A stretch of 43,101 nucleotides of DNA from Helicobacter sp. GTDB taxonomy: Bacteria; Campylobacterota; Campylobacteria; Campylobacterales; Helicobacteraceae. Below, piece after piece: positions 25,805 to 33,692 of the stretch. The translations under genes were made by a program, and so were the position numbers. Location: assembly GCF_014799995.1 (NCBI RefSeq), contig NZ_JAAVGY010000032.1:1-43101 (forward strand), in the 5' to 3' direction. Numbering within the stretch: position 1 is the stretch's first letter; each line of letters starts with the position of its first letter. The notes under the pieces are model-generated. The model was not told where the DNA came from. It was given only the letters and a program-made list of their open reading frames with translations, and ran no database searches.

Positions 25805-26105
25805 TTCTTACCCCCTCATTTATATAAAGTGGAAAAACATAGCTCCCACTACCCACCAAATGCAAATCAATAATGTTTTGTGTGATGAAAATATTATTCA
25901 TCTCTTGCAACTTGCACCCTCTATCACAGACTAAGCCTATATTCATATTTAAGCCTTTTGGTAGAGATAGAGAGGAAAGATTGTTCCTGCACCTGTATTG
26001 CCACCACCCATTAGCGATAAATCTACTAGAGTATTCGTTACTATCACACATTGCCAAGAACCGCTCATCTTGTATTGTCTTGCCACATTTAGCCCAATAT
26101 TGCAA
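25797..26105 (-). other. Alternative-frame C-terminal tail of the Type IIG gene (frame used with 10 or 13 AG units)
   Basis: This frame is open from the AG repeat to 25797. It is entered only if the dinucleotide tract loses one unit or gains two, giving a predicted 1175-residue product. The first 50 codons are the overprinted second reading of cassette 2 and look non-functional; from 25946 to 25821 it reads MNIGLVCDRGC ... FITQNIIDLHLVG ... YVFPLYI, a good match to the segment that opens the target-recognition region in Type IIG enzymes. The tail stops within ATGAGTGA, where the 99-residue gene starts. It is not an independent gene. Confidence 0.6.
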
Positions 26106-29100
26106 GTCATTCTCATCATTTTCTGCTCTCTCTCTCTCTCTCTCTCTTGTTGCGAATCTTGCATTAAATGCGTAAGCATAAGCTCTTGTCCTAACGCACT
26201 TAAGGCTAAAAATTTTTCTTTGGATTCTACAAAAGGAATCTTTGGGAAGTCAATTTTCAAAAAATCAATGTATTTTTCTCTATAATCTTTATGGAATAGC
26301 ACCGCATAGATATAGCCTAAAATCTGCTCTGGGCTAAAATGTTCGTTGTATTTAGAATCTATAAACTCTCTAAATTCAGGCGTGAAGTTTTCTACCCATT
26401 GTCCTTGCTTAGAATCTGCATTTTCTTGTGAATCTTTTTTGTTCTTTTTGGGGCTTTTATCTTTGCTAGATTCTGTATTTTTGAGATAAAGGGGCATTAC
26501 TTGCTCTCCGCCTCTGCGATAGAAATTAATATCTACCATTTTATCACTTATAGCAATCGTATTAATTTCATCATCACCCACAGCCGAGCTTTGCCTTGAA
26601 ACAAGCAAGGCTACATTATCATCTTGCAAAAAATGTTGGAATACATCATAAACAGGATATGCCATAAACGCACGAGATTTATTGACATAATAAGTCCAAC
26701 GCATATCAAAAGGACGATAATGGCATTGCATTATAAATTCATCTAAATTGTCTTTATTCTCTTTAATGCACTCTATTGCGGATTCTAATTTCCAATCCCT
26801 AGAATCCTCTCCAATATTATAGATTCTATATAATTCCTCTTTAGGCTTTGTAATAAAGTCTTGCAAAAGCTTTTTTATATTTTCTTTGGAATTTTGAAAT
26901 ACAATCTTATCTCTTTTGGAGCAGATTCCTACCCCTGAAACCTTAAATATATCCTTGACGCTAAAGCCCTTATCATACTCTGCCCTTAAACTTTCATTTT
27001 GTGGGATAAAAAGATAAAAGGGGGCTTTGGGCTGTAATGTAGCCCAAGCAATAGAATCTAAGGTGTTTTCATACAAAAAGTTTGTTTTATCGCTTCTTTT
27101 GCCATATAAATCATAGTGGTGAATTTGAGCGAGTTTTTGAGGTTTTTCATTAGAATCTTCGCTGTGTTGAGAACGAGAAATTCTAGTATCTTGCGTAAGA
27201 TTTGAATGTTTTGCAAGGTGAGGCGATGGGAGTTTATCAGGCATAAATGACCGAGCCGAGCCACCGCAATCATTTAAAGATTGCGTAAGAGACGAATTTC
27301 TATTTTTCACAAAGATATTAATACTTACACCTTGCATAATGTCAAAGACATTTTCATCTTTGCTTCCATCGGGTGCGGCTTCCTTTTTCCTCGCATTGCC
27401 GTGCAAATCTAAAATATAGATTGTATCAAAGGTTTTTAGCAAGTGATAGCGCATACCGCGAAAGGTGGGATTATCTAAAAAGGCATTGTTAGAAATAAAG
27501 GCAAAGATTCCGCTATTTTGAGCTTTGATTTTGGATTCTGCAAAGCAGATAAACTTTACATAATCATCAAGTAGCCATTTGGGATTTTTCTCATTTTTGA
27601 GTTTTTTCTTTTCCAAAATTCTCTTAAAGGTAGATTTTTGATTTGCATCTTTTTTGGGATTTTGCAGATAAAAGTTGATTGTTTCTTGTTCACTTTTGCT
27701 CAAATGCGCCTCGCTTGGCTCTAAACCATAAGTGATACGCACATTATCCTCAAATAAGCCCTTGTTCGCACTTGCCCCACTATAAGGCGGGTTGCCTGTG
27801 ATAATCAAAATCGCATTTTCTTTGATTCTTTGCGCTTCTTTAAACTCTTGTGCTAACTCTATCATTCCTGCAAAAAGATTACTTTGCTTATTTGCTTCAT
27901 CTTTTTCTTTATTGGAATAAAGTGTGTTTGTTAGGCGGATATTAAGCGATTCATTTTCTTCCAAAGGTGCGTTAAACTCTTCTTTGAAACTTTGGGAAAG
28001 CTTTAAATGTGCGATTGTATAGGGAGCAATGAGAAACTCAAAGCCAAAGAATTGCTTTAAGAGATTTTTAGGCTCATATCTTACGCTATCTTTAGGTGTG
28101 GATTCTAAGGCTTTGCGGAAAGCTTCAAGCAAAAATGTCCCTGTGCCTGTGGCAAAGTCTAAAAGCGTGATATTGTCATTCTCTAAACTCGCACCCAAGC
28201 CATTTTGTAAGGTAAAATCTTTTTTAAGTGTAGAATCTATGGCATTAATAATAAAACTTACAACACTTGCAGGAGTGTAATACACACCGCGAATCTCACG
28301 CAATCTCGGGTCGTATTGAGAAAGAAAAGTTTCATAAAAGTGCAAATAAGGGTCTTTGTGTGTAAATTGTGTGGTGTAATGCCCTAACAAGTCTTTTTCA
28401 CTTGCTTTGTTTAGCTCTTCTATAATGCTTGTAATGTCAATATGATTGATAATATACAAAATCTCCTCTATAAGCCATTTAATAGAATCCAAATCCTCTA
28501 AATTGTCTAAAAAGCCGCTCATCGCGCGGATAAGTGGGAAAGACTTGGGGATAAAGGCTTTGGCATTATAGAGGTCAATCTCCTTGTTGCTTGCGTTATT
28601 GAGTCTCGCAAGAAATAGGCTATAAGTGAGCGTTTGTGCGAGACTATCGGCAAATTCTGTGAAATCTAACTCTTTGTAAAGCTGCTCTTTAAAAGTTTCA
28701 TAAAGGCTTGTAATATGCGTGTTTTCTTGCGCCTCTATTAAAGAATTTTTTAGAATCTGTGTGCGTTGAGCAAGAGCGTTAGCAAATTCTTGTGCAGTGA
28801 TAATAGGCTTTGGGCTATAAGTAAAAAAGAGACTAAAAAGTTCGGTTAATTCTTTTTCTTTGGATTCTAAAAGTGCTTTGTTTTTAAGGGTAGCTTTAAG
28901 TTGGCTTAACTCGCAGATTCTGCATTCTTGCACAATTTGTGCCTTGCCCCCCCCCCCATTATTATTTGCAGAATTTTTGCGCACGAGGCAAAATCGCAAA
29001 TAATCTGTAAGCATTAGATTATCGCTAAGTCGCAGATATTTTTCAATCTGGGGGCTTTGCGCCACAGAATCCAAATCTGCATTGACGCGTTTGTTTTCAA

Positions 29101-29326
29101 TATAGCCAATGCTTAAGCCTTGATTTTGAATTAAGAAATCAGGCGCACCCCTGCCCTCCTTGTCGTTGTTTGGCTCGTGTTTGATTGTAAGGCTTTGCAG
29201 AGTTTTATTCTCTATCGTTAAGGATTCTTTGAGAGATTCTAAAAAATTCTGTAAATACGTGCGGTAGGTGTATTCTTTGTCTTGTGGTGAGATTCCCTGA
29301 ATCTCGTTTAAATATTTCTTTAGCAT
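25949..29326 (-). CDS. Type IIG restriction-modification enzyme (fused nuclease, N6-adenine methylase, specificity region), phase-variable
   Basis: 1125 residues in the present frame. N-terminal PD-(D/E)XK nuclease: PD63F, then IE77NK79. A helical linker follows, then the gamma-type methylase: motif I DFATGTGTF at 390-398 and motif IV NPPY at 512-515. A polar insertion near residues 675-730 interrupts the usual join between SINIFVKNR and HHYDLYGKRS. The first specificity-opening segment (NVALLVSRQ ... VMPLYLK) is at 904-949, followed by the FTPEFREFIDSKY block. After residue 1060 an (AG)11 tract leads into a second such segment (CNIGLNVARQ ... FPLYLYQ, 1075-1124) and a stop. A G11 tract codes Gly124-127 and is in frame now. 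The conserved C-terminal block is separate (25505-25804). Recognition site unknown. Confidence 0.9.
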   Translation of the reverse strand: MLKKYLNEIQGISPQDKEYTYRTYLQNFLESLKESLTIENKTLQSLTIKHEPNNDKEGRGAPDFLIQNQGLSIGYIENKRVNADLDSVAQSPQIEKYLRLSDNLMLTDYLRFCLVRKNSANNNGGGGKAQIVQECRICELSQLKATLKNKALLESKEKELTELFSLFFTYSPKPIITAQEFANALAQRTQILKNSLIEAQENTHITSLYETFKEQLYKELDFTEFADSLAQTLTYSLFLARLNNASNKEIDLYNAKAFIPKSFPLIRAMSGFLDNLEDLDSIKWLIEEILYIINHIDITSIIEELNKASEKDLLGHYTTQFTHKDPYLHFYETFLSQYDPRLREIRGVYYTPASVVSFIINAIDSTLKKDFTLQNGLGASLENDNITLLDFATGTGTFLLEAFRKALESTPKDSVRYEPKNLLKQFFGFEFLIAPYTIAHLKLSQSFKEEFNAPLEENESLNIRLTNTLYSNKEKDEANKQSNLFAGMIELAQEFKEAQRIKENAILIITGNPPYSGASANKGLFEDNVRITYGLEPSEAHLSKSEQETINFYLQNPKKDANQKSTFKRILEKKKLKNEKNPKWLLDDYVKFICFAESKIKAQNSGIFAFISNNAFLDNPTFRGMRYHLLKTFDTIYILDLHGNARKKEAAPDGSKDENVFDIMQGVSINIFVKNRNSSLTQSLNDCGGSARSFMPDKLPSPHLAKHSNLTQDTRISRSQHSEDSNEKPQKLAQIHHYDLYGKRSDKTNFLYENTLDSIAWATLQPKAPFYLFIPQNESLRAEYDKGFSVKDIFKVSGVGICSKRDKIVFQNSKENIKKLLQDFITKPKEELYRIYNIGEDSRDWKLESAIECIKENKDNLDEFIMQCHYRPFDMRWTYYVNKSRAFMAYPVYDVFQHFLQDDNVALLVSRQSSAVGDDEINTIAISDKMVDINFYRRGGEQVMPLYLKNTESSKDKSPKKNKKDSQENADSKQGQWVENFTPEFREFIDSKYNEHFSPEQILGYIYAVLFHKDYREKYIDFLKIDFPKIPFVESKEKFLALSALGQELMLTHLMQDSQQEREREREQKMMRMTCNIGLNVARQYKMSGSWQCVIVTNTLVDLSLMGGGNTGAGTIFPLYLYQKA
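26126..26147 (-). repeat. (AG)11 dinucleotide slippage tract in the Type IIG gene
   Basis: Eleven CT units on the plus strand, read as alternating Glu-Arg codons near residue 1060. Eleven units give the 1125-residue form. By my reading ten or thirteen units give a 1175-residue form with a different tail, and nine or twelve end at once after SRK. Such AG/CT repeats are known phase-variation elements in Helicobacter. Confidence 0.88.
27138..27305 (-). repeat. Hairpin-bearing in-frame insertion inside the Type IIG gene
   Basis: About 55 codons of Ser, Asn, Asp, Gln and Lys-rich sequence separate two blocks that are nearly adjacent in relatives I remember. The DNA holds a perfect 7-base inverted repeat, CGCAATC at 27265-27271 and GATTGCG at 27279-27285, and a tandem CCGAG pair just beside it. 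Its arms share the GCAAT/ATTGC core of the repeat array near 24 kb but the overall sequence is different, so common origin is uncertain. Confidence 0.4.
28947..28957 (-). repeat. G11 homopolymer slippage tract in the Type IIG gene (ON)
   Basis: Eleven C residues on the plus strand, read as GGG GGG GGG GGC for Gly124-127 between the nuclease and the helical linker. The frame is open at eleven. A change by one or two bases would truncate the protein soon after residue 130, before the methylase, removing both activities. Confidence 0.9.
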
Positions 29327-29329
29327 TCT

Positions 29330-30037
29330 TCACCCTTTCACCGCAATAAAACTCGCAAAATTCACCCAGCGGAAAAGCGTCTCCACGCACTCAAATCCCG
29401 CCTTTAGAAACATTTCGCGATTCTCCGCCTCACTATAAGGCACAAGCACATTTTCTAATGCCTCGCGTTTGCGCGCAATCTCAAAGTCGCTATATCCTTG
29501 TTTCTTTTTGTTTGCCAAATAATAATTTATCATTTTGAAATCTAACTCTTTATGCGCCACCATTACCTTTTCTGAAGCGATAAAAATGCCTTTGGGATTC
29601 AGACAATCATAGATTTTTGCGACTAATTTTTCACGTTGGAGCGGGCGGATAAATTGCAAAGTATAATTGGCAATCACCACATCACTTTTAGGAAAATCCA
29701 CCTCCAAAATATCGCCACAGATGAGGTTTGCGCTCATTTCATACGCACTAAGCTTGTTTTGTGCTTTCTCTAGCATAGATTGCGCATTATCTATCCCATA
29801 AAGATGAAGCGGAAACTTCGCTTTAGAAGCGATTTCTACGAGCATTGCTCCTGTGCTTGTGCCTAAATCTAAGAGTGTGGAATCTTTTTTCAAATACATT
29901 AACGCAAAATCTGCACAAAGCCCCAAAACTTCCTTGTAATAAGGAATCGAGCGGCTTACCATATCGTCAAACACCCCCGCCACTTTTGCGTCAAACTCAA
30001 ACTGCTTTTCTTGCGCCTTTGCAAACACTCTATCCAT
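29330..30037 (-). CDS. cmoA: Carboxy-S-adenosyl-L-methionine synthase CmoA
   Basis: 235 residues from the ATG at 30035-30037 (MDRVFAKAQEKQFEF), preceded by AAGGGG; the in-frame extension to 30064 is inside ribF and unneeded. It is a class I methyltransferase fold with LLDLGTSTGAMLVEIA and the CmoA features FDDMVSRSIPYYKEV and YTLQFIRPLQRE. CmoA makes carboxy-SAM from SAM and prephenate; CmoB uses it to finish 5-oxyacetyl-uridine at position 34 of tRNAs. It overlaps the ribF stop by 8 bases and ends 3 bases before the Type IIG gene begins, so the restriction gene may share this operon's transcript. Confidence 0.93.
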   Translation of the reverse strand: MDRVFAKAQEKQFEFDAKVAGVFDDMVSRSIPYYKEVLGLCADFALMYLKKDSTLLDLGTSTGAMLVEIASKAKFPLHLYGIDNAQSMLEKAQNKLSAYEMSANLICGDILEVDFPKSDVVIANYTLQFIRPLQREKLVAKIYDCLNPKGIFIASEKVMVAHKELDFKMINYYLANKKKQGYSDFEIARKREALENVLVPYSEAENREMFLKAGFECVETLFRWVNFASFIAVKG

Positions 30038-30956
30038 TGATTTCCCCTTGCATTCTAGCGGCATTTTGTGATTCTATGCTTGATTGGGGGTTTTCTAGCT
30101 TCAAGACTTTATAAGCCTTTTGTATGTCTTTGTGGATTTGTTCCTTTAAATCACTTAAATTTTCAAAATGCTGATTCTCTCGCAAATATTTAATCAGAAA
30201 AAATCCCGCTTCTTGCTGCGTTACCTCTAGCTTAAGCCCTAGCAAATGCCCCTCAATCGCAAAAGCCTTATCTGTGCTCACACGATTCCCGATAAAAATG
30301 ACTGCGGGATATTTTAGAGATTCTTTAGATTGTGCGCCTAATTGCACAAATCCAGCATAAACGCCTTCTTTGGGCAGTAGAAACTTATCGTTTTGGAGGT
30401 TAATGGTCGCCACAAGTTCCCTTGCGCCAATCCCCTGCCCGCGCACGATTCCGCCCCGAATCTCAAAGGGGCGTCCCAAAAGTTTGTTTGCTAGCTTCAA
30501 ATTCCCATTAATTAGCAGCTCCTTAATCAATCCGCTATGCACGGAGAGTTTTTTATAAAAGACTTCCTCCACGACAACGACTTCACCCTTAAAACACCTC
30601 TCCAAATCAAAGGCGTAATAATGTCTATCTTTGCCAAAGCGAAAATCATAACCCACAATCAAACGCTTAAGATTAGGTAAAGATTCCAATAGAAATTCTA
30701 CAAATTCTTTATCGTTTTTATTGCGCACGCATTCCAAAGGCAAATGAAAGATAGGATAAGAAGCATAAAAATCGCGATATTTCTTAGGTAGTAATTCTCC
30801 CTCGTTGTTTTCAACGCACAAAATCGCCCCTTGTGCGTCCAAACGCTCAAAAAGTGCCTTGTGCGCAATGTGCATACCATCAAATTTTCCAAGTGCAAGA
30901 CTTGTAATTTTACGCGCCAAGCTTGATTCTTTGGCAAGCGATAAAAAATTCAACAT
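30030..30956 (-). CDS. ribF: Bifunctional riboflavin kinase / FAD synthetase
   Basis: 308 residues from the ATG at 30954-30956 (MLNFLSLAKE) after a purine-rich GGAAGGGA site. The N-terminal nucleotidyltransferase part has LALGKFDGMHIAHKAL (GxFDGxHxGH) and LIVGYDFRFGKDRH; the C-terminal flavokinase part has RGQGIGARELVATINL and LPKEGVYAGFV. It turns riboflavin into FMN and then FAD. The start lies inside the tlyA coding region (47-base overlap) and the end overlaps cmoA, so it belongs to a coupled operon. Length is typical. Confidence 0.93.
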   Translation of the reverse strand: MLNFLSLAKESSLARKITSLALGKFDGMHIAHKALFERLDAQGAILCVENNEGELLPKKYRDFYASYPIFHLPLECVRNKNDKEFVEFLLESLPNLKRLIVGYDFRFGKDRHYYAFDLERCFKGEVVVVEEVFYKKLSVHSGLIKELLINGNLKLANKLLGRPFEIRGGIVRGQGIGARELVATINLQNDKFLLPKEGVYAGFVQLGAQSKESLKYPAVIFIGNRVSTDKAFAIEGHLLGLKLEVTQQEAGFFLIKYLRENQHFENLSDLKEQIHKDIQKAYKVLKLENPQSSIESQNAARMQGEING

Positions 30957-31683
30957 TCCCTTCCTTTCCTTTGACTTTGGATTCCTCACAAACTAGGATC
31001 TTAAACTGCTCTTCTTCAAGCAAAGCAAGTGTGCTTTCTAATGCCCTCATTATGCTTTGCGATTCCATTAGCACGCCTTTTTTGTTGCGTTTTGCTTCAA
31101 TTCCTACTTCAAATTGCGGCTTAAAAAGCAGAATCACTAACCCAGCCGCCAAAGTTTTAATTGCTTCTAAAATATCTTTCAAAGAAATAAAAGAAACATC
31201 GCAAACGACAAGGGGGAAAGTTTGCGATTCTTGATTGATTTGCTTAGCATACAAGCGAATATCGGTATTTTCATAGAATCGCACACGAGGATTATTCCTT
31301 AAGCGTGCGTGTAGCTGATTACTCCCCACATCAACACACACGATAGATTGCACACCTGCTTCCAATAAGACTTCGCTAAAGCCTCCGGTGCTCGCACCAA
31401 TATCCAAAGCATTTAAAATGCCAAAATCCTGTATCAAATCTGGGTGAGATTCCAAAAAATAATATAATTTTTCCCCCGCACGACTCACAAAACACAAAGA
31501 ATCCAAAAGCAAGAGGGAATCGGAAGCCAAAACCTCATAAGAGGGTTTTTTGCACACTTGATGATTCACGCAAACTTTACCTTTTTTGATAAGACTTTGC
31601 GCTTTGTTACGCGACTCACACAAGCCCAATTTCACACAAGCAATATCTAGGCGCGTTGCTTGTCCCTGCTGCAAATCTTGCAA
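30910..31683 (-). CDS. tlyA: TlyA-family rRNA 2'-O-methyltransferase / haemolysin-like protein
   Basis: 257 residues from a TTG directly after the upstream stop codon, with AAGGGAAG just before. It has an N-terminal S4 RNA-binding domain (RLDIACVKLGLCESRNKAQSLI) and an FtsJ-like methyltransferase domain with ALDIGASTGGFSEVLL, VCDVSFISL and LFKPQFEV. In other bacteria TlyA methylates 16S and/or 23S rRNA cytidines and affects capreomycin sensitivity; in H. pylori it has been linked to haemolysis and adhesion. It overlaps ribF by 47 bases. Confidence 0.92.
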   Translation of the reverse strand: MQDLQQGQATRLDIACVKLGLCESRNKAQSLIKKGKVCVNHQVCKKPSYEVLASDSLLLLDSLCFVSRAGEKLYYFLESHPDLIQDFGILNALDIGASTGGFSEVLLEAGVQSIVCVDVGSNQLHARLRNNPRVRFYENTDIRLYAKQINQESQTFPLVVCDVSFISLKDILEAIKTLAAGLVILLFKPQFEVGIEAKRNKKGVLMESQSIMRALESTLALLEEEQFKILVCEESKVKGKEGNVEFFIACQRIKLGA

Positions 31684-32226
31684 TTACTTCCCTTTAAGAT
31701 CTTGTTTGCTCAAACCCTTAAAACCAAATTTCAAGGAATTTTTGCCAAATTTTGGGTGGCTTAGAATGAGTGTCAAACTATCTTGTATGCGTTTGTCTTG
31801 TGGCGCAAACTCAATCAAATAATATTCTCCCCAACGCATAGCATTTTGCTGCATAAAATCTTGCAAATCCTCTCTTTGCAATCTCGTGATTTTTATCGGA
31901 GATTCTCCATTGCTTAAGGTGAGCTGGTAATGATTCTCTAAAAACCCTAATGAATTTTGCTCGTTTTGATAAACATCTACAAAAAACACTTCTCCTTTTT
32001 CGTGGGGATAATGCTCCTCATCGTAAGCATTAAGATGCACTGCAATCAACACAATACGCGTAATGTCATCAAAGACTAATTCGCTTTTACGCGTTGCTTG
32101 AATATAAGATTCTTCAGGCTTAGAGGGGATTAATCTTGACTTAAAAGACTTGACATCAACACACCCACACAAAAGGATTAAAGAAACAACGAGATTAGCA
32201 AAGAATCGCACCGCTCCTTTTCTCAT
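31684..32226 (-). CDS. Uncharacterised lipoprotein
   Basis: 180 residues. A lipoprotein signal ends ILLCGC (Cys22). The rest is soluble, with a DDITRIVLIAVHLNAYDEEHYP stretch, a likely beta-rich core (GEVFFVDVYQN, YYLIEFAP) and a basic C-terminus (KFGFKGLSKQDLKGK). I do not recognise a named family. The ATG overlaps the ugd stop (ATGA), and tlyA starts immediately after its stop, so it is an integral part of the operon. It is exported and probably anchored in the outer or inner membrane; the residue after Cys is Val, not Asp, which favours the outer membrane by the E. coli rule. Confidence 0.8.
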   Translation of the reverse strand: MRKGAVRFFANLVVSLILLCGCVDVKSFKSRLIPSKPEESYIQATRKSELVFDDITRIVLIAVHLNAYDEEHYPHEKGEVFFVDVYQNEQNSLGFLENHYQLTLSNGESPIKITRLQREDLQDFMQQNAMRWGEYYLIEFAPQDKRIQDSLTLILSHPKFGKNSLKFGFKGLSKQDLKGK

Positions 32227-33551
32227 ATTCCCACACCAATTTCATAATAAGTAAATCCTAAGTCCTTTAATCGTTTGGCATTATATTGGTTGCGTCCATC
32301 AAAAATAATAGGGAATTTCAAACGTTCTTTGATTTCTAAAAAATCCGGGCTTCTAAACTCTTTCCACTCTGTAACAAGCACCATACAATCGCAATTATCC
32401 AACGCGTCATATTTGTTTTTAGCATACAAAAGGTTTGGAACATTTTTAAGGTAGAATTTCTGCGCCTCTTGCATTGCCTTTGGGTCATAGACTTTTACCA
32501 CTGCACCACGCGCAATCAATTCATTAATCAAGATAGCAGAAGTGGCTTCTCGCATATCATCGGTTTCTGGCTTGAAACTAAGCCCCCAAAGACAAATTTG
32601 TTTTTCGCTCAAATCATTTCCGAAATGCTGCACAATCTTTTTGCCCAAAATCCGCTTTTGCTCCTCATTCACTTGCTCTACTGCGTGAATGATTTTCGGA
32701 TTCACCCCATTATCTAATGCAATCCTTGAGAGGGCTTTCACATCTTTTGGAAAACAACTTCCACCATATCCACAACCGGGATAAATGAAGCTATATCCGA
32801 TTCTTTTATCACTTCCGATTCCTATGCGCACATCATTAATATTTGCGCCGACTGCTTCGCAAATGTTTGCCATTTCATTAATGAAACTAATCTTTGTCGC
32901 AAGCATAGCATTGGCTGCATATTTTGTCATCTCTGCACTTTTAATATCCATTACAATCAAGCGGTCGTGATTGCGACAAAAGGGCGCGTAAAGTTCTCTT
33001 AGGGATTCCTCTACCCAATCCTCCTCTACGCCAATTACCACGCGGTCTGGCTTCAAGAAGTCATTGAGTGCATCACCCTCTTTTAAAAACTCCGGATTGC
33101 TTGCCACACCAAAGGGAATCTTTTGATTGCGTCTTACCAAAGATTTGCTAATGATAGTTTTGACTTTTTGTGCAGTGCCCACAGGAACGGTAGATTTATC
33201 TACGATAATCAATCGCGATTCCATTTGTTCGCCAATTTCTTTTGCAGCATTGAGCACATATTGCAAATCTGCACTTCCATCTTCACCCATAGGCGTTCCC
33301 ACTGCGATAAACACAATCTCACAATTTTTAAGTGCTTCTTTTAAAGAAGTTGTAAAATTTAAATTACCATTTTGATAATTTTTATTTACAATTCCTTCTA
33401 AACCCGGCTCATAAATCGGAATCTCACCCGCTTTAAGTTGCGTAATTTTAGATTCTATCACATCTACACAGACGACTTTATTGCCCATTTCTGCAAAACA
33501 AGCTCCACTGACTAAACCGACATATCCTGTGCCAATCATTGCTATATTCAT
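32223..33551 (-). CDS. ugd: UDP-glucose 6-dehydrogenase
   Basis: 442 residues. The NAD-binding motif MIGTGYVGLVSGACFAE starts near residue 5, and KSTVPVGT and NPEFLKEGDA are conserved substrate contacts. The catalytic Cys lies in GCGYGGSCFPKDVKAL near residue 263. It oxidises UDP-glucose to UDP-glucuronate for surface polysaccharide. No glycosyltransferases are adjacent, so the target polymer is unknown. It is the first gene of the ugd-lipoprotein-tlyA-ribF-cmoA set and diverges from pyrB. Confidence 0.96.
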   Translation of the reverse strand: MNIAMIGTGYVGLVSGACFAEMGNKVVCVDVIESKITQLKAGEIPIYEPGLEGIVNKNYQNGNLNFTTSLKEALKNCEIVFIAVGTPMGEDGSADLQYVLNAAKEIGEQMESRLIIVDKSTVPVGTAQKVKTIISKSLVRRNQKIPFGVASNPEFLKEGDALNDFLKPDRVVIGVEEDWVEESLRELYAPFCRNHDRLIVMDIKSAEMTKYAANAMLATKISFINEMANICEAVGANINDVRIGIGSDKRIGYSFIYPGCGYGGSCFPKDVKALSRIALDNGVNPKIIHAVEQVNEEQKRILGKKIVQHFGNDLSEKQICLWGLSFKPETDDMREATSAILINELIARGAVVKVYDPKAMQEAQKFYLKNVPNLLYAKNKYDALDNCDCMVLVTEWKEFRSPDFLEIKERLKFPIIFDGRNQYNAKRLKDLGFTYYEIGVGI

Positions 33552-33583
33552 AATAAATCACCTATCTTTAATAAAACTTTCGC

Positions 33584-33589
33584 ATTTTA
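33584..33589 (-). promoter_or_regulatory. Extended -10 promoter for ugd
   Basis: The minus strand reads TGCTAAAAT, an extended -10 (TGn plus TAAAAT) about 33 bases before the ugd ATG. AGGTGAT acts as the ribosome site. It drives the minus-strand operon from the 141-base divergent gap. Confidence 0.55.
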
Positions 33590-33646
33590 GCATAATCTTA
33601 TCTCAAATAACAAAAACTGCAAAGGAAACTTAAAGCAAAATAAAAT

Positions 33647-33652
33647 TATAAT
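33647..33652 (+). promoter_or_regulatory. -10 box for pyrB
   Basis: A consensus TATAAT lies 40 bases before the pyrB ATG in a T/A-rich context. A second TATAAA follows closer to the gene at about 33670 and could be an alternative. No -35 hexamer is clear. Confidence 0.5.
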
Positions 33653-33692
33653 TTTTTATTTTAAACTTTATAAAACTTTGCAAGGTTTGATT

